64,000 nucleotides of DNA from assembly GCA_040752975.1 (NCBI GenBank), contig JBFMHF010000009.1:17207-81206 (forward strand), in the 5' to 3' direction. Numbering within the stretch: position 1 is the stretch's first letter; each line of letters starts with the position of its first letter. Origin of the DNA: JADLDB01 sp040752975. Lineage in GTDB: Bacteria > Myxococcota > Myxococcia > Myxococcales > Myxococcaceae. The translations under genes were made by a program, and so were the position numbers. Shown piece by piece: positions 8,975 to 18,015 of this stretch. The notes below the pieces were generated by a model. That model saw only the letters and a program-made list of their open reading frames with translations, was not told where the DNA came from and did not search any database.

Positions 8975-10126
8975 ATGAGCTCGGGATTCGGAACGTTCAC
9001 CGAGGAGCACGAGGCGTTTCGGCAGACGGTGCGGACCTTCATCGAGCGTGAGGTGAAGCCGCACGTGGTGAAGTGGGAGGAGGCGGAGGAGTTCCCCCGC
9101 GAGCTCTACTTCAAGGCAGCCGAGCTGGGCCTCTTCGGGCTCAAGTACGAGGAGGCCTGGGGCGGGACGAACGCCGGCTTCCTCTACGAGGCCGTGGCCA
9201 CCGAGGAGCTGTCGAAGTGTGGCTCGGGCGGCGTGGCGGCAGGGCTGGGCGCGCAGATGACCATCGCCACCGGGCCCATCCACTCCTTCGGCACCGACGC
9301 GCAGAAGCGGCGCTTCCTCGCCCCGGCCATCAAGGGCGAGAAGATCGGCGCCTTCGCCGTGACGGAGCCGGGTGCGGGCAGCGACGTGGCGGGGCTGCGC
9401 ACGGTCGCCAGGCGCGACGGCGATCACTACGTCCTCAACGGGGCGAAGACGTACATCACCAGCGGCGTGCGCGCGGACTACGTGATCGTCGCGGTGAAGA
9501 CGGACACGTCGAAGGGCCACAAGGGCCTGTCGATGATCATCGTGGAGAAGGGAACGCCGGGCTTCTCGGTGGCGAAGAAGCTCAAGAAGCTGGGCTGGCG
9601 CGCGTCGGACACGGCCGAGCTGGTCTTCGAGGACTGCCGGGTGCCCAGGGAGAACCTGCTGGGCCCCGAGGGCAACGGGTTCGCGCAGATCATGGGCAAC
9701 TTCCAGTGGGAGCGGCTCTCGCTGGCGCTGGGCGCCATCGGCGCGGCCGAGGACATCCTCCAGAACGTGACGGCGTACGTGCGCGAGCGGCAGGCCTTCG
9801 GGCAGGCGGTGGCGAAGTTCCAGGTGGTGAAGCACCGCCTGGCGGACATGGCCACGGAGCTCGAGGCGGCGCGGCAGCTGACGTACCACGCGCTGCGGCT
9901 CCACGCGGCGGGCGAGTGGGCGCTGGGCCAGACGGCGATGGCCAAGAAGCTGGCGACGGAGATGTGCTGCAGGCTGGCCGATCAGTCGCTGCAGCTGCAC
10001 GGCGGCGCCGGCTACATGATGGAGTTCGACATTCAGCGGCACTGGCGCGACGCGCGGCTGGGTCCCATCGGCGGGGGGACCAGCGAGATCATGAACGAGA
10101 TCATCGCCAAGTCTCTCGGGCTGTGA
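8975..10126 (+). CDS. Acyl-CoA dehydrogenase, long-chain type
   Basis: The product is 383 residues. It is an FAD enzyme that oxidises acyl-CoA to trans-2-enoyl-CoA, passing electrons to ETF. Recognisable blocks are FAVTEPGAGSD (about 127-137), GAKTYITSG (157-164), RERQAFGQ (270-277), LHGGAGYMMEF and GGGTSEIMNEI. Where short- and medium-chain enzymes carry the catalytic Glu in the EGT motif, this one has Gly367. A Glu is instead present at E246 in QWERL, the position of the base in long-chain acyl-CoA dehydrogenase. ATG 8975 is chosen because an earlier in-frame ATG at 8867 overlaps tRNA-Cys. It appears monocistronic. Confidence 0.95.
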   Translation: MSSGFGTFTEEHEAFRQTVRTFIEREVKPHVVKWEEAEEFPRELYFKAAELGLFGLKYEEAWGGTNAGFLYEAVATEELSKCGSGGVAAGLGAQMTIATGPIHSFGTDAQKRRFLAPAIKGEKIGAFAVTEPGAGSDVAGLRTVARRDGDHYVLNGAKTYITSGVRADYVIVAVKTDTSKGHKGLSMIIVEKGTPGFSVAKKLKKLGWRASDTAELVFEDCRVPRENLLGPEGNGFAQIMGNFQWERLSLALGAIGAAEDILQNVTAYVRERQAFGQAVAKFQVVKHRLADMATELEAARQLTYHALRLHAAGEWALGQTAMAKKLATEMCCRLADQSLQLHGGAGYMMEFDIQRHWRDARLGPIGGGTSEIMNEIIAKSLGL

Positions 10127-10133
10127 CGCGCCC

Positions 10134-10290
10134 TCATTGCGCCGGGAGTCGGGCGCGGATGACGAGCTCCACCCCGTCGAGGGCGATGGAAGCGACGCCG
10201 CCATCGCCGTTCGTCCCCAGCGGCGCGAAGGCGAAGTCCTTGCGAAAGGAGGCCCGAGCATAGCCCGACGCGACGGCTGGCCCGCCGCGC
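10134..10290 (-). pseudogene. Possible 3' remnant of a minus-strand gene
   Basis: In the 267-base gap after the acyl-CoA dehydrogenase gene, one minus-strand frame is open from about 10361 down to a TGA at 10136-10134. It ends with protein-like sequence including SFRKDFAFAPLGTNGDGG and VELVIRARLPAQ. There is no ATG in this frame, and the only GTG would give a Gly/Arg-rich start. It looks like the C-terminal end of a lost gene, although chance coding in high-GC DNA cannot be excluded. Confidence 0.3.
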
Positions 10291-10393
10291 GAGTCGCCCC
10301 CACCTCTCCCCACCAGCCGGCCCTCAGCACGCTTGGCTCGCGAGGTGGAGCCACGTGAGAATCACCCGCTCCCCGCAATCCCACGAGGCACAC

Positions 10394-11671
10394 ATGAGGC
10401 TCCTTCTCGTCCTCGCCGTGTTGATGTTTGCGCTCGCAGGGTGTTCGAGCGCTCCGGCAGGGGAAGACGCCGGCCAGGGAGGCGGAGGCGGCTCCTCCGG
10501 CGGAGGCGGGGGGGCTGGAGGCGGCAGCGGCGGGGCTGGAGGCGGCGGTGCTGACGGTGGCGGCGCTGGCGGCGGGGGAGGTGGAGGCTCCGGCGGAGGG
10601 GCCGGTGGAGGCACGGGCGGAGGCACGGGCGGAGGTGCAGGGGGCGGCTCGGGCTGGGATGGAGGTCTGCTGAGCCCTGACGGTGGCCTCGACCCGGATC
10701 TCAACGCGCGGTTGATGGTCGCGCCGATCATCGTCGATCACACCTCGCTGCCGCTCTTCGAGCAGATCCCCGAGGCCTATCTCCAGCGGGCCCGGAACAT
10801 CCGGATGATCTTCGGCAACCGCTCGGTGGGCGTGAATACGAATGAGTCGCTCGACTGCCTGTCCTTCGACTCCGACGAGGTCTGCTACGCCTGTCGGGTG
10901 CCGGGGGCCTGCGCGCGCCAGTGCAGCGGCTCCTGCGTCGACTACACCCACGATGATCCGGCCTACAGCAGCCCGGCGTCCTCGGTCGACTGGTCGCGCG
11001 ACGGCGGGTACGACCGTTCGAACTGGGTGCACGAGCCGTTCTACGACACCTGGTCCGCCATGCTGTCGAACTACTGCACGCTCCTCGACGGCAACCAGGT
11101 GCAGGGCATGCGGAGCCTCAACGACTTCGACGTCTACACCTTCCAGTTCAGCTACCTGAACGTCACCACGCTCGACCAGGGCATCACCGGCATCTTCCAG
11201 GCGGTACCCGGTGACAAGAACGATCTCCTCGATCTCGACAGCCGCGTCGTGTCCCGCCCCGGCAAGGTCTTCATCTACCAGACGTCCAGCCTCGCGCGAT
11301 CGATCGGCACCGGCGTCTCGACGACGTTCAACTCCAACCTGCGGGCCTTCGCGCAGTCGCGAGACTCGCTGGGGCGCTACCGGGTGCTGCTGGACTTCGC
11401 CGACATCGAGGCGCACAGCCCCTCGGGGGCGCCCTGCGTCGACAGCCGCGATGGCGTGTGCTGGTGCCGGATGCCTCCCAGCACGGGGTGCGAGGACTAC
11501 ACGATGGAGAGCCAGGCCTGTCACTGGGACGACGGCGTGCAGTACCCGGCGATGTGCCAGCACTACACGACGGAGGCGACGAACGGGCACCTCGTGCTGG
11601 GGACGATCAAGGTGCGGATCGCCAAGGCGTATTGGATCCTCATGGCCCAGCTCGCCGGCTGGAGGCCCTGA
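10394..11671 (+). CDS. Lipoprotein with long Gly-rich linker
   Basis: The product is 425 residues. The ATG at 10394 opens a lipoprotein signal with lipobox LAGC (C17). Residues about 27-92 are an extreme Gly-rich low-complexity linker (GGG, GGA, GGT units), which would hold the following domain away from the membrane. The C-terminal domain (about 100-425) is Cys-rich (CYACRVPGACARQCSGSC and a second cluster CWCRMPPSTGC) and not recognised. It is probably surface-exposed. The convergent gene ends only 8 bases downstream. Confidence 0.8.
   Translation: MRLLLVLAVLMFALAGCSSAPAGEDAGQGGGGGSSGGGGGAGGGSGGAGGGGADGGGAGGGGGGGSGGGAGGGTGGGTGGGAGGGSGWDGGLLSPDGGLDPDLNARLMVAPIIVDHTSLPLFEQIPEAYLQRARNIRMIFGNRSVGVNTNESLDCLSFDSDEVCYACRVPGACARQCSGSCVDYTHDDPAYSSPASSVDWSRDGGYDRSNWVHEPFYDTWSAMLSNYCTLLDGNQVQGMRSLNDFDVYTFQFSYLNVTTLDQGITGIFQAVPGDKNDLLDLDSRVVSRPGKVFIYQTSSLARSIGTGVSTTFNSNLRAFAQSRDSLGRYRVLLDFADIEAHSPSGAPCVDSRDGVCWCRMPPSTGCEDYTMESQACHWDDGVQYPAMCQHYTTEATNGHLVLGTIKVRIAKAYWILMAQLAGWRP
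10460..10660 (+). repeat. Low-complexity GGC/GGA run encoding Gly-rich linker
   Basis: About 200 bases of near-repetitive GGCGGAGGC-type triplets lie within the lipoprotein gene. The units are irregular and are read in frame as glycine with occasional Ser, Ala, Thr and Asp. Such tracts vary in length between strains by slippage. Confidence 0.75.
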
Positions 11672-11679
11672 GCCTTCGC

Positions 11680-13215
11680 CTAGAACCGCGCCTGGAGGAC
11701 CAGGTTGAAGCCCAGCTGGTTCTCCTTCTCGAACACCTGCACGTTGATCGACTGCGTCGAGTCGCGGAACGTCGTGCGGTTGGCGTCCCGGTTGTAGAAG
11801 ATCTCTCCGATGAAGGCGAAGTAGTCCGAGAGATCGAGCTTGAACGTCGCCTTGATCGACATGATCGGAATGATCGGCACGTCGGGCGGGAGGATCGACA
11901 CCAGGTTCACGTCGCGGACGACGACGGTACGGGGACCAGTGAGGCCGGGCGGGGGATTCTGGCCGCCGAAATCGAAGCGTGGGGCCGACACGTACGCCGG
12001 CATCTGCACGCCGCCCACCAGGCCCGTGGTCAGGTGAATGCGCGGCCAATACTTGTCGCCGCCGATCGCGCCCCAGATCTCCGGCCGCACGGTGCTGCCT
12101 GCGGTGAAGTCGAAGTACGGCGGGAAGCCCGGCACGTCGAACTGGATGAAGGACAGCGTGCGAACGAGGCCGATGAAGTAGAAGCGCCAGAAGTCGTACT
12201 TGAAGCGCGCCTGCAGCGCGAGCGCGCCCGCGTACTGCACCTTGGTGGACGCGTAGCGATCGGGGTCGATCAACGTCTGCGCCAGCACCGAGCCCTCCAG
12301 CGAGAGCTGGTACGAGAAGCCGCCCGGGTAGCTCTCGGGCAGGAAGAAGCGGTTCGCGATGTCGGGATCGTTCCGGTACAGCCGGAGATCGATCGACGGG
12401 AGGATCGTGTCCGAGAAGAAGGACAGCTGGGCCGAGCCGCCGCCCGCGTTGATCGGCGCCTCCACGCCCTGCTGCGCCAGCGACGGGGCGATGCCCCGCT
12501 GGAAGTAGCCGCCGTTCACCTCGAAGCGCAGCTTGTTCGCCAGGATGTCCACGCCGCCGCCGCCGAGGAAGCCGTACTGCCGCTCCTGCACGTTGAGCAG
12601 GTTGTTGAGGAGCAGGCCCGTCTTCATGCCCACGAAGGCGTACCAGCGGTCGCGCGTCACCTGCAGCTTGACGCCCGGCACCGCCGCCGGCCTCCCGGTG
12701 CTCGAGGTCCCCGAGCCCTGGTTGTACGTGAAGGCCGTGTCCCCGCCCCACGACACCTTCCAGGCGTAGCCCAGGCGGAAGCGATCGGACGAGACCGGGA
12801 AGGCGGTGAGCGCGAACTCTTCCTTCGAGCCCCAGCCCGCGGGCTTGTAGTTCAGCTTGATGTAGCTGGAGTTGTCGAAGACCGTGATCGCGCCAGACGA
12901 GAGATCATTGAAGAGGATGTTCAGCGCCGCCTCGGCGTCGAAGCCGTCGAAGAAGCTGGGGCTGCGCTTGTAGAGGCCCACCGTCGACAGCGTCTCGAAG
13001 CCGGTGAAGCGCGTGTTGAAGTTGTCGTAGAACTGCGTGTTCTGCCGCGACGCGCCGAAGCCGGTGCCGGGCTCGCTGGGCGTCGTCTCGCCGGGCTTCA
13101 CCAGCACGTTGGAGTTGGCGAGCGCGAAGGTGACGCGCGTGTCCATGAAGTCGCCGGCGAGGGCGACGGACGAAGCCAGGGCCACCAGCGCGACGCTCTT
13201 GTGCAGCACTCTCAC
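11680..13215 (-). CDS. Outer-membrane beta-barrel protein
   Basis: The product is 511 residues, GTG start at 13215 with GGAGAGG about 8 bases upstream. The signal peptide is MRVLHKSVALVALASSVALA. The mature protein is rich in alternating hydrophobic/aromatic strands (for example FKYDFWRFYFIGLVRTLSFIQF) and ends LVLQARF. The terminal Phe is the classic signal for BAM-mediated outer-membrane insertion. No porin family is recognised. It is the last gene of a three-gene minus-strand unit with the lipoprotein (48 bases away) and the 5'-nucleotidase-like protein. Confidence 0.85.
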   Translation of the reverse strand: MRVLHKSVALVALASSVALAGDFMDTRVTFALANSNVLVKPGETTPSEPGTGFGASRQNTQFYDNFNTRFTGFETLSTVGLYKRSPSFFDGFDAEAALNILFNDLSSGAITVFDNSSYIKLNYKPAGWGSKEEFALTAFPVSSDRFRLGYAWKVSWGGDTAFTYNQGSGTSSTGRPAAVPGVKLQVTRDRWYAFVGMKTGLLLNNLLNVQERQYGFLGGGGVDILANKLRFEVNGGYFQRGIAPSLAQQGVEAPINAGGGSAQLSFFSDTILPSIDLRLYRNDPDIANRFFLPESYPGGFSYQLSLEGSVLAQTLIDPDRYASTKVQYAGALALQARFKYDFWRFYFIGLVRTLSFIQFDVPGFPPYFDFTAGSTVRPEIWGAIGGDKYWPRIHLTTGLVGGVQMPAYVSAPRFDFGGQNPPPGLTGPRTVVVRDVNLVSILPPDVPIIPIMSIKATFKLDLSDYFAFIGEIFYNRDANRTTFRDSTQSINVQVFEKENQLGFNLVLQARF

Positions 13216-13263
13216 TGTTCCTCTCCCGGGCCCTCGCGGGCCCTCCCATCAGGTACGTCGAAG

Positions 13264-15393
13264 CTACTCTCTGCACTTCACGATCGGCCGGGGGCACCCG
13301 AGGCCCGGGCCGGGATGACAGCAGACGTCAAAGGGACTGCGCGGGATCACCATCCACCGGGGGCGCGCCGGCTGGACGTGGCGCAGGTGACCGACGAGAT
13401 CGAAGGTGGCGCCGTGCAGGTACTGGCACTGCAGCGCGGCCTCGGGATCCGGATCGTCCGTGCGGCAGTTGACGTTCAGCTGGGGGATCGCGTCCTTCGT
13501 CAGCAGGTTGATCCGCGCCTTCGAGTTCTCTCCCACCGAGCAGTTGGCGGCGGCGCCGGTCGCCGCGAAGGCGACGGACGTGTCGCTGCCCGCCAGCGTC
13601 ACCCGGACGATCTGCCCCGGCTCCAGGAGCGCGTCGGTGGGGCCGGCGGTGACGAGATCGTTCCCCACCCGGTAGCGGGCGCTTTGGTCGCACACCACCG
13701 CGAGCTCCACGCCCAGCCCGAAGCCCTGCGCCCGCACCGAGGCGCCCAGCGCGACGCCGCCGTCACCGGGATCCACCGCCGCCGGAGCCGTCACCGGGTG
13801 GAAGCGCGCGGCGATCGTCTCGTCGAGGCCGGCCCAGGCCGGTCCCGCGGGCCCCAGCTCCACCACGAACTGCCCGAAGCCCTGGAAGGTGGACAGCTCG
13901 CTGCAGATCCGCCCCTGGTGCGGCCCACGGCCGAGGACACAGTCCTGGGTGCACTCGCGCTCGACCCGCTCCTCGTCGGGCTCGACGTTCTCGAAGTCGC
14001 AGCTGGTCCAGAACCACTCCCCGTTGGGATCGCGCGACTCACAGAAGAAGGGCACCGTGCCGTCGCCGTTGAAGTCGCAGTTCTCGAAGATCTCCGGGAA
14101 GCGCACCTGCTTGATGGTGACGAGGCCCGACTCGAGGCTCTCCATCTTCAGGTTGCGCCGGTTGTGGCCACAGAGCTGATCGGTGAGGAACGGCACGGGG
14201 TTCTCGTCCCACCCGCACGTGCGGCCGCCGATCCAGTACGGCCGCGCGTAGGCCAGCCACTTGTTCCATTGATCCGGCGGCAGCGTCCGCACCGACTCGG
14301 CGATCGACCACGAAGGGAAGACGAGCTGGGTGGTGCTGGTGAACTCCTGGATCGAGCCGGCGAGGGTGAAGAGCAAATCGCCCTCGTTCAGCCCGTCGGG
14401 GAAGTTGTAGTTGTAGACGAACATCGAGGCATAGGCGCCGGGCAGGTAGCGATCGCAGCTCGCCCTCGACGCGCAGGTCTTCCGGGAGATCTGACAGACG
14501 CCCATGCCCGCGTCGGTGCCCTCGATGGGCGCCGCTCCGCCGTCGGAGAACTCGACGAGGCAGGGCTCCGGAGGCTCCGGCGTGCGCACCTGCGTGCCGG
14601 TGGCGTCCGCGGTCCGCTCGATGAGGCGGCAGGCCGAGATGTCGGTGACGAAGAAGCCCGCGGGATCGAGCCCCGTCACCACCATCAGCGCCGGCTGCTG
14701 GTCGCGCAGGGGATCCGCCTCGCAGCTCTGCTTCAGCACCTCGCCGCTCTCCGGGTTCTTCCCGATGGCCACGAACTCACCGACGAAGGGCGAGCTGCGA
14801 TTGTCGAAGCCGTCAGGCTGCTGGAGCGACTGGAGCGTCTGGTCGTCGAAGTAGATGATCGGGGATGCGCCGGTGGCGTAGGTGCGCTTGAGCGGCTCGG
14901 GCGGGAGACCGTCCACAAGCACTCCGCCGTCGTAGATCGGCTTGGGCGGCGCGTCCTCGACCCACACGCGCACCTCTCCGTACTGGTGCACCGACTTCAC
15001 CGTGGCGGTGATCTCTCCCAGGTTGGCCTGGGCCCACCGGCCCTCGTAGCCGCCCGCGAGATCGCCGGGCACCACCTTGAAGGACACCGGGCCTCCGAAG
15101 CTGGCGACCTTCTCCCCGGCGACGTCCAGCGCGGTGGCGGTGATGTCGAACTCGATCTGCCCGAGGGGGATCTCGTAGCGGCAGGCCTTCGTGCCCTTCA
15201 CCTCGGCCGGGACGTTGGCGGCGCCCCCGTACTCCTCCTCGCAGCGCGACACCACGCGCAGGGGCGTCCTGCCGGCGCTGAGGTAGACGCCCTGCACCTG
15301 CACGGAGAAGCTCGCGAGCTGCGGGCGCGCGGGCGCCTGGATCGGCGGGCAGGCCGTCAGGATCAGCGCGGCGCAGAGCGACAGGACCCGCAT
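13264..15393 (-). CDS. Large lipoprotein, second gene of envelope operon
   Basis: The product is 709 residues. The ATG at 15393 opens a lipoprotein signal with lipobox LTAC. This ATG overlaps the TGA of the upstream nucleotidase gene by one base (TGATG), which indicates translational coupling. The body is beta-rich with scattered Cys pairs (for example CQISRKTCASRASCDRYLPG) and no domain that can be named. It is likely periplasmic-facing or surface-anchored. Because it is coupled to a phosphohydrolase and followed by a beta-barrel, an outer-membrane assembly is plausible. Confidence 0.82.
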   Translation of the reverse strand: MRVLSLCAALILTACPPIQAPARPQLASFSVQVQGVYLSAGRTPLRVVSRCEEEYGGAANVPAEVKGTKACRYEIPLGQIEFDITATALDVAGEKVASFGGPVSFKVVPGDLAGGYEGRWAQANLGEITATVKSVHQYGEVRVWVEDAPPKPIYDGGVLVDGLPPEPLKRTYATGASPIIYFDDQTLQSLQQPDGFDNRSSPFVGEFVAIGKNPESGEVLKQSCEADPLRDQQPALMVVTGLDPAGFFVTDISACRLIERTADATGTQVRTPEPPEPCLVEFSDGGAAPIEGTDAGMGVCQISRKTCASRASCDRYLPGAYASMFVYNYNFPDGLNEGDLLFTLAGSIQEFTSTTQLVFPSWSIAESVRTLPPDQWNKWLAYARPYWIGGRTCGWDENPVPFLTDQLCGHNRRNLKMESLESGLVTIKQVRFPEIFENCDFNGDGTVPFFCESRDPNGEWFWTSCDFENVEPDEERVERECTQDCVLGRGPHQGRICSELSTFQGFGQFVVELGPAGPAWAGLDETIAARFHPVTAPAAVDPGDGGVALGASVRAQGFGLGVELAVVCDQSARYRVGNDLVTAGPTDALLEPGQIVRVTLAGSDTSVAFAATGAAANCSVGENSKARINLLTKDAIPQLNVNCRTDDPDPEAALQCQYLHGATFDLVGHLRHVQPARPRWMVIPRSPFDVCCHPGPGLGCPRPIVKCRE

Positions 15394-17867
15394 CACCGGA
15401 TCCTCCGGGTGATCCGGCCGTCCTCGACGCCCACGGCGATGGGCATCCTGGTGGGGTTCTCGCAGAAGGTGCGCGTGGCGGTGGGCACGTTGCCGCACTC
15501 GGGCAGGCCGGCCAGCGCGTCGCGGCACCCGCAGCGCCCCAGCGCGGGCCCCGGCGGCAGCTTCGCGTAGCAGTCACGCTTCTGCTGATCGAGCGACGGC
15601 CCGCACGCCTCGGCGCCGCGGAACACGTCGGCGCAGTGGCACGGCTTGCCCTCCGGCACCTCCACCAGCCCGGCGTGGAAGTCCTTCGCGCCGCGGCAGA
15701 AGTTCTTCGTCTGCTCGTCGACGAGCCAGCGCGACGGCATGGCCGGGTCGCGGTTGCCGCACAGCTTGCCGTCCTTGCCGACGATGTTGCCGTACGGATC
15801 CTTCTGGTCCGCGAGGATCTCCTCGCAGGTGCAGAAGTTCTGCATGTAGCCGATCAACGAGTCGCGCAGCGGAATGCCCGACTCCACGCGCGTGGTGTTG
15901 CGCTTCAAGACGAGAAAGCCCGACCCGCCCTTGGCGATGTAGTCGTTGACCGCGATGCGGTACGTCTCGTTCAGGTTCAGCGGCTGATCGGGATCCCCGA
16001 GGATGGTGATGTTGGTGCCGGTGTGCGCCCAGCAGCGCCCGCCCGCGTCGGGGATGGTGTCGTCGGCCAGGCATTCCCACGGGGCGCGATCGCTGCGATC
16101 GTCCTTCGGGCAGTCGAGCGGGACGCCCGCGTCCGACAGGTTGGCAGGGTTGCAGGGCAGTCGCACGGCGTTGAGCTGCACCTGCGCGCAGTCCATGACG
16201 AAGCGGGCTCCGGAGATCTGCGCCTGGCTCGCGCACCCGCGCTCGGCCGAGCGGTTGGCGATGAAGTCGAACAGCTCCTGCATCTCCCGCCCCGAGAGGA
16301 ACATGATGTTGATCGTGTTCTCGAAGGGGAACACGTTGAACATCGCCTCGGTGGTGAGCGGGCCGGCGTAGAGGTTGTCGCGGATGCCGAGCGAGTTGGT
16401 GATGGCCACCTCGGCCTCGATGCCGCGGCGCCGCCGCATGGAGTCGGCCGTCATGTTGCCCAGCGGCGAGTCCCCGCCGGTGCTGTTGTTCCGCCGGGCG
16501 ATGTCCTGCGGCGCGTACGAGAAGATCGACGTCAGGTTCAGCTTGAAGTCGAGCCCGAGGATGTAGTCCATCAGCAGCTGCGTGGTGTTTCGATCCTCCT
16601 GCTCGGAGCAGGCGCGCGCGGCTTCCTGCACGCGGGGATCGGCTCGGAACTCGCCGGGGTTCCAGAAGCGGCTCCGGTAGTAGTCGCGCATCGAGTCGTC
16701 GCACCACACCGCGTCGATGGGGAAGATCCGGAAGTCGTGCGAGAGGATCTCCGCTCCCCGGGCGATCTCCTCGGGCGTGCCGTCGCGGCGAGGCACCTGG
16801 ATCACCAGGTCCATGCGGTTCAGGTACTTCGAGAACGCGCCGCCGTGGCTGAGGATCACCTTGCGCCCTTCGGGATCGGTGAGCAGCTGCGGCGGGTTCA
16901 GCACGATGTGCAGGTGGCCGCCGAGGATCGCGTCGACGCCCTTCACCCCGGGGATCCGCACCCGCACCACCGCGTCAGGGTCGCCCTCCGTGCCGAACCA
17001 CTCCAGCACCTTCCACGCGTCGTACGCCCGGGTGACGAACTGCTGCGCCACCTTGTACTCGTAGTAGGCCTCGTAGCCCTCGATCAGATCCTGGTCCTCG
17101 GTGAGGCCGGCGTGGCTGACGATGAGGATCAGATCGACCGACGGGCGTAGCAGCTCGACGTACTGCCGCGCCGCCTCGTTCTGCTCGATGGGAATGGCCT
17201 GCAGCGAGTTGCCCTGCTCGATGATGGAGTTGAGCGACCCGATGTTCCCCAGGCCCACGATGCCCACCTTGAGCCCGCCCACGTTCTTGATCGTGTACGG
17301 GAAGGTGTAGAGCGCGGTCTGGTTGCTGCCGGGGATGTTGTAGTCCTCCCAGACGTAGTTCGCGACCAGCAGCGGGAAGCGGGCCATGTCGCGCGCCTGC
17401 TTGGTGAAGTTCTGTGCGCCGGCGTCGAACTCGTGGTTGCCGATCACCGCCGCGTCGAGGCCCACCGACGACAGGAACTTGAACTCCACCTCGCCGAGGT
17501 TGACGTTGAAGACGGGCGCGCCCTGGAAGGAGTCGCCCGAGTCGAGGTGGATGACGCGATCGGCCTTCGCGCGCTCCCGCTTGATGAGCGAGGCCATGCG
17601 GGTGGCGCCGCCGAAGGGCCCCGCCTCGGGGATGAGGCCGAGATCGACGTCCGTCTTGAGCGGGTTGAAGTCGTACGGCAGCAGGCGCGAGTGGATGTCC
17701 GAGGTGTGGAGCAGCGTGAGGCGGACCTGCTGGCCGGAGAGGTCGATGTCTTCGCCCTGGGCCAGCGGGAAGCACGACACGTGCACGGCGGCCGCGGCGG
17801 CGAAGGCGAGGGCGCGCGTGAGGCGCAGGCCACGGGATCGGAGGGCAGGGGCGCGGGTGGGGGGCAT
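15393..17867 (-). CDS. 5'-nucleotidase/UshA-like metallophosphoesterase
   Basis: The product is 824 residues. It is an exported two-metal phosphoesterase predicted to cleave nucleotides or related phosphoesters outside the cytoplasm. The signal region is followed by the full metallophosphoesterase motif set: HTSDIHS, DSGDSFQG, GNHEFD, SHAG and GGHLH. The 5'-nucleotidase C-terminal domain follows (NSLGIRDNLYAGPLT, FPFENTINIMFLSG). It is much longer than E. coli UshA (550 residues). The extra C-terminal ~130 residues are Cys-rich (CHC, CGC pairs) and may be disulfide-bonded. It heads a three-gene envelope operon. Confidence 0.93.
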   Translation of the reverse strand: MPPTRAPALRSRGLRLTRALAFAAAAAVHVSCFPLAQGEDIDLSGQQVRLTLLHTSDIHSRLLPYDFNPLKTDVDLGLIPEAGPFGGATRMASLIKRERAKADRVIHLDSGDSFQGAPVFNVNLGEVEFKFLSSVGLDAAVIGNHEFDAGAQNFTKQARDMARFPLLVANYVWEDYNIPGSNQTALYTFPYTIKNVGGLKVGIVGLGNIGSLNSIIEQGNSLQAIPIEQNEAARQYVELLRPSVDLILIVSHAGLTEDQDLIEGYEAYYEYKVAQQFVTRAYDAWKVLEWFGTEGDPDAVVRVRIPGVKGVDAILGGHLHIVLNPPQLLTDPEGRKVILSHGGAFSKYLNRMDLVIQVPRRDGTPEEIARGAEILSHDFRIFPIDAVWCDDSMRDYYRSRFWNPGEFRADPRVQEAARACSEQEDRNTTQLLMDYILGLDFKLNLTSIFSYAPQDIARRNNSTGGDSPLGNMTADSMRRRRGIEAEVAITNSLGIRDNLYAGPLTTEAMFNVFPFENTINIMFLSGREMQELFDFIANRSAERGCASQAQISGARFVMDCAQVQLNAVRLPCNPANLSDAGVPLDCPKDDRSDRAPWECLADDTIPDAGGRCWAHTGTNITILGDPDQPLNLNETYRIAVNDYIAKGGSGFLVLKRNTTRVESGIPLRDSLIGYMQNFCTCEEILADQKDPYGNIVGKDGKLCGNRDPAMPSRWLVDEQTKNFCRGAKDFHAGLVEVPEGKPCHCADVFRGAEACGPSLDQQKRDCYAKLPPGPALGRCGCRDALAGLPECGNVPTATRTFCENPTRMPIAVGVEDGRITRRIR

Positions 17868-18015
17868 CGTGAGGATCGGGCCGGGTGAGCGCGGGCAAGG
17901 TACGCGGCTCGGCGACGCGGCTCAACCGGGAAAGCGGCGTTGTTGCCGCGCGGCGTGGCGCGTCACTGGCGCGTGACGGCGAGGGCCAGGGGGCGATCTG
18001 GTAAGCCATGGCGCG

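Noticed and set aside
8906..12751. A 1281-codon minus-strand open frame
   Set aside because: It crosses the acyl-CoA dehydrogenase and Gly-rich lipoprotein genes antisense, overlaps the beta-barrel gene, and has no domain.
13220..13250. GGGCCC-TCGC-GGGCCC palindrome upstream of the beta-barrel gene
   Set aside because: Short and without a U-tract, lying within an operon gap; could be chance in GC-rich DNA, so no function is assigned.
11458..15570. A 1370-codon plus-strand open frame
   Set aside because: Opposite the beta-barrel and lipoprotein genes, with shadow-type composition and no motif.
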